NCBI RefSeq assembly: GCF_030687395.1
Contig: NZ_CP117430.1
Location: 806,001-870,000 of the forward strand
Source of the DNA: Pseudomonas wuhanensis
GTDB taxonomy: Bacteria; Pseudomonadota; Gammaproteobacteria; Pseudomonadales; Pseudomonadaceae
DNA length: 64,000 nucleotides
Reading direction: 5' to 3'
In this document: piece after piece, positions 63,982 through 64,000 of the stretch
How the letters are laid out: every line of letters starts with the position of its first letter
Numbering within the stretch: the first letter of the stretch is position 1
Notes under the pieces: model-generated
Database searches by the model: none
What the model was told of the DNA's origin: nothing
What the model saw: only the letters and a program-made list of their open reading frames with translations
Translations under genes and position numbers: made by a program

Positions 63982-64000
63982 GCTTGGAACGCTAGGCTCA

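Overview
The window is chromosomal DNA from a Pseudomonas of the P. fluorescens group. Three things point there: the gene order follows the P. aeruginosa core (elongasome, lipoate, lnt, ladS and hrpB blocks); codons are GC-rich with G/C in third positions; and many gaps carry P. fluorescens-type REP palindromes (GGGAGCGGGCTTGCCCGC and GGCGAGGGAGCTTGCTCCC forms). I see no tRNA, rRNA, insertion sequence, prophage or CRISPR array. Genes are densely packed, and their composition looks uniform by eye.

Layout. 1-9090: a co-directional cell-envelope block: end of rsfS, rlmH, then the elongasome genes mrdA (PBP2) and rodA, lytic transglycosylase mltB/sltB1, rlpA and the D,D-carboxypeptidase dacA, followed by ybeD, lipB and lipA, closed by a strong terminator. 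9207-11590: an S66 L,D-carboxypeptidase converging on a second MltB-type lipoprotein. 11653-24639: mostly minus strand: arfA with an internal hairpin near its 3' end, holA, lptE, leuS, then lnt-corC-ybeY-ybeZ-miaB. 24864-27605: hemL, thiE, thiD. 28033-30411: the hybrid sensor kinase LadS, which feeds the Gac/Rsm pathway. 30487-34737: AidB-like dehydrogenase, amn, rluE, DUF2788. 34949-46607: an Lrp regulator, a probable non-coding RNA, a DUF6515 protein, a CDF metal exporter, hrpB, an EEP-family enzyme, a YciC-like membrane protein, DUF2076, a NYN nuclease with a DEDDh exonuclease, and a divergent lrp/yedA pair. 46686-53892: rhlE, a flavoprotein, an HDAC-like hydrolase, a GNAT enzyme, tesB with a HAD phosphatase, a lipase-like protein; then a zinc metallopeptidase up to 54785. 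55028-63831: an accessory catabolic region: IclR regulator, EamA exporter, MFS transporter, quiC, TetR regulator, shikimate dehydrogenase, aroQ, LysR regulator.

How the parts work together. The first block builds and trims peptidoglycan during elongation. The last block reads as a peripheral quinate/shikimate pathway: uptake (MFS), oxidation (shikimate dehydrogenase), dehydration of dehydroquinate (AroQ), and conversion of 3-dehydroshikimate to protocatechuate (QuiC). A 14-bp near-palindrome (ACTAACYGGKTARTA-like) occurs once upstream of quiC and once upstream of aroQ-aroE, both times directly next to a TACAMT -10-like hexamer. This suggests one repressor, probably the embedded TetR protein, controls both units. 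The other main non-coding signals are the arfA hairpin, twelve REP doublets plus one single REP, an unassigned terminator-ended transcript candidate at about 35550-35743, and a terminator hairpin placed inside the coding end of the EamA gene.
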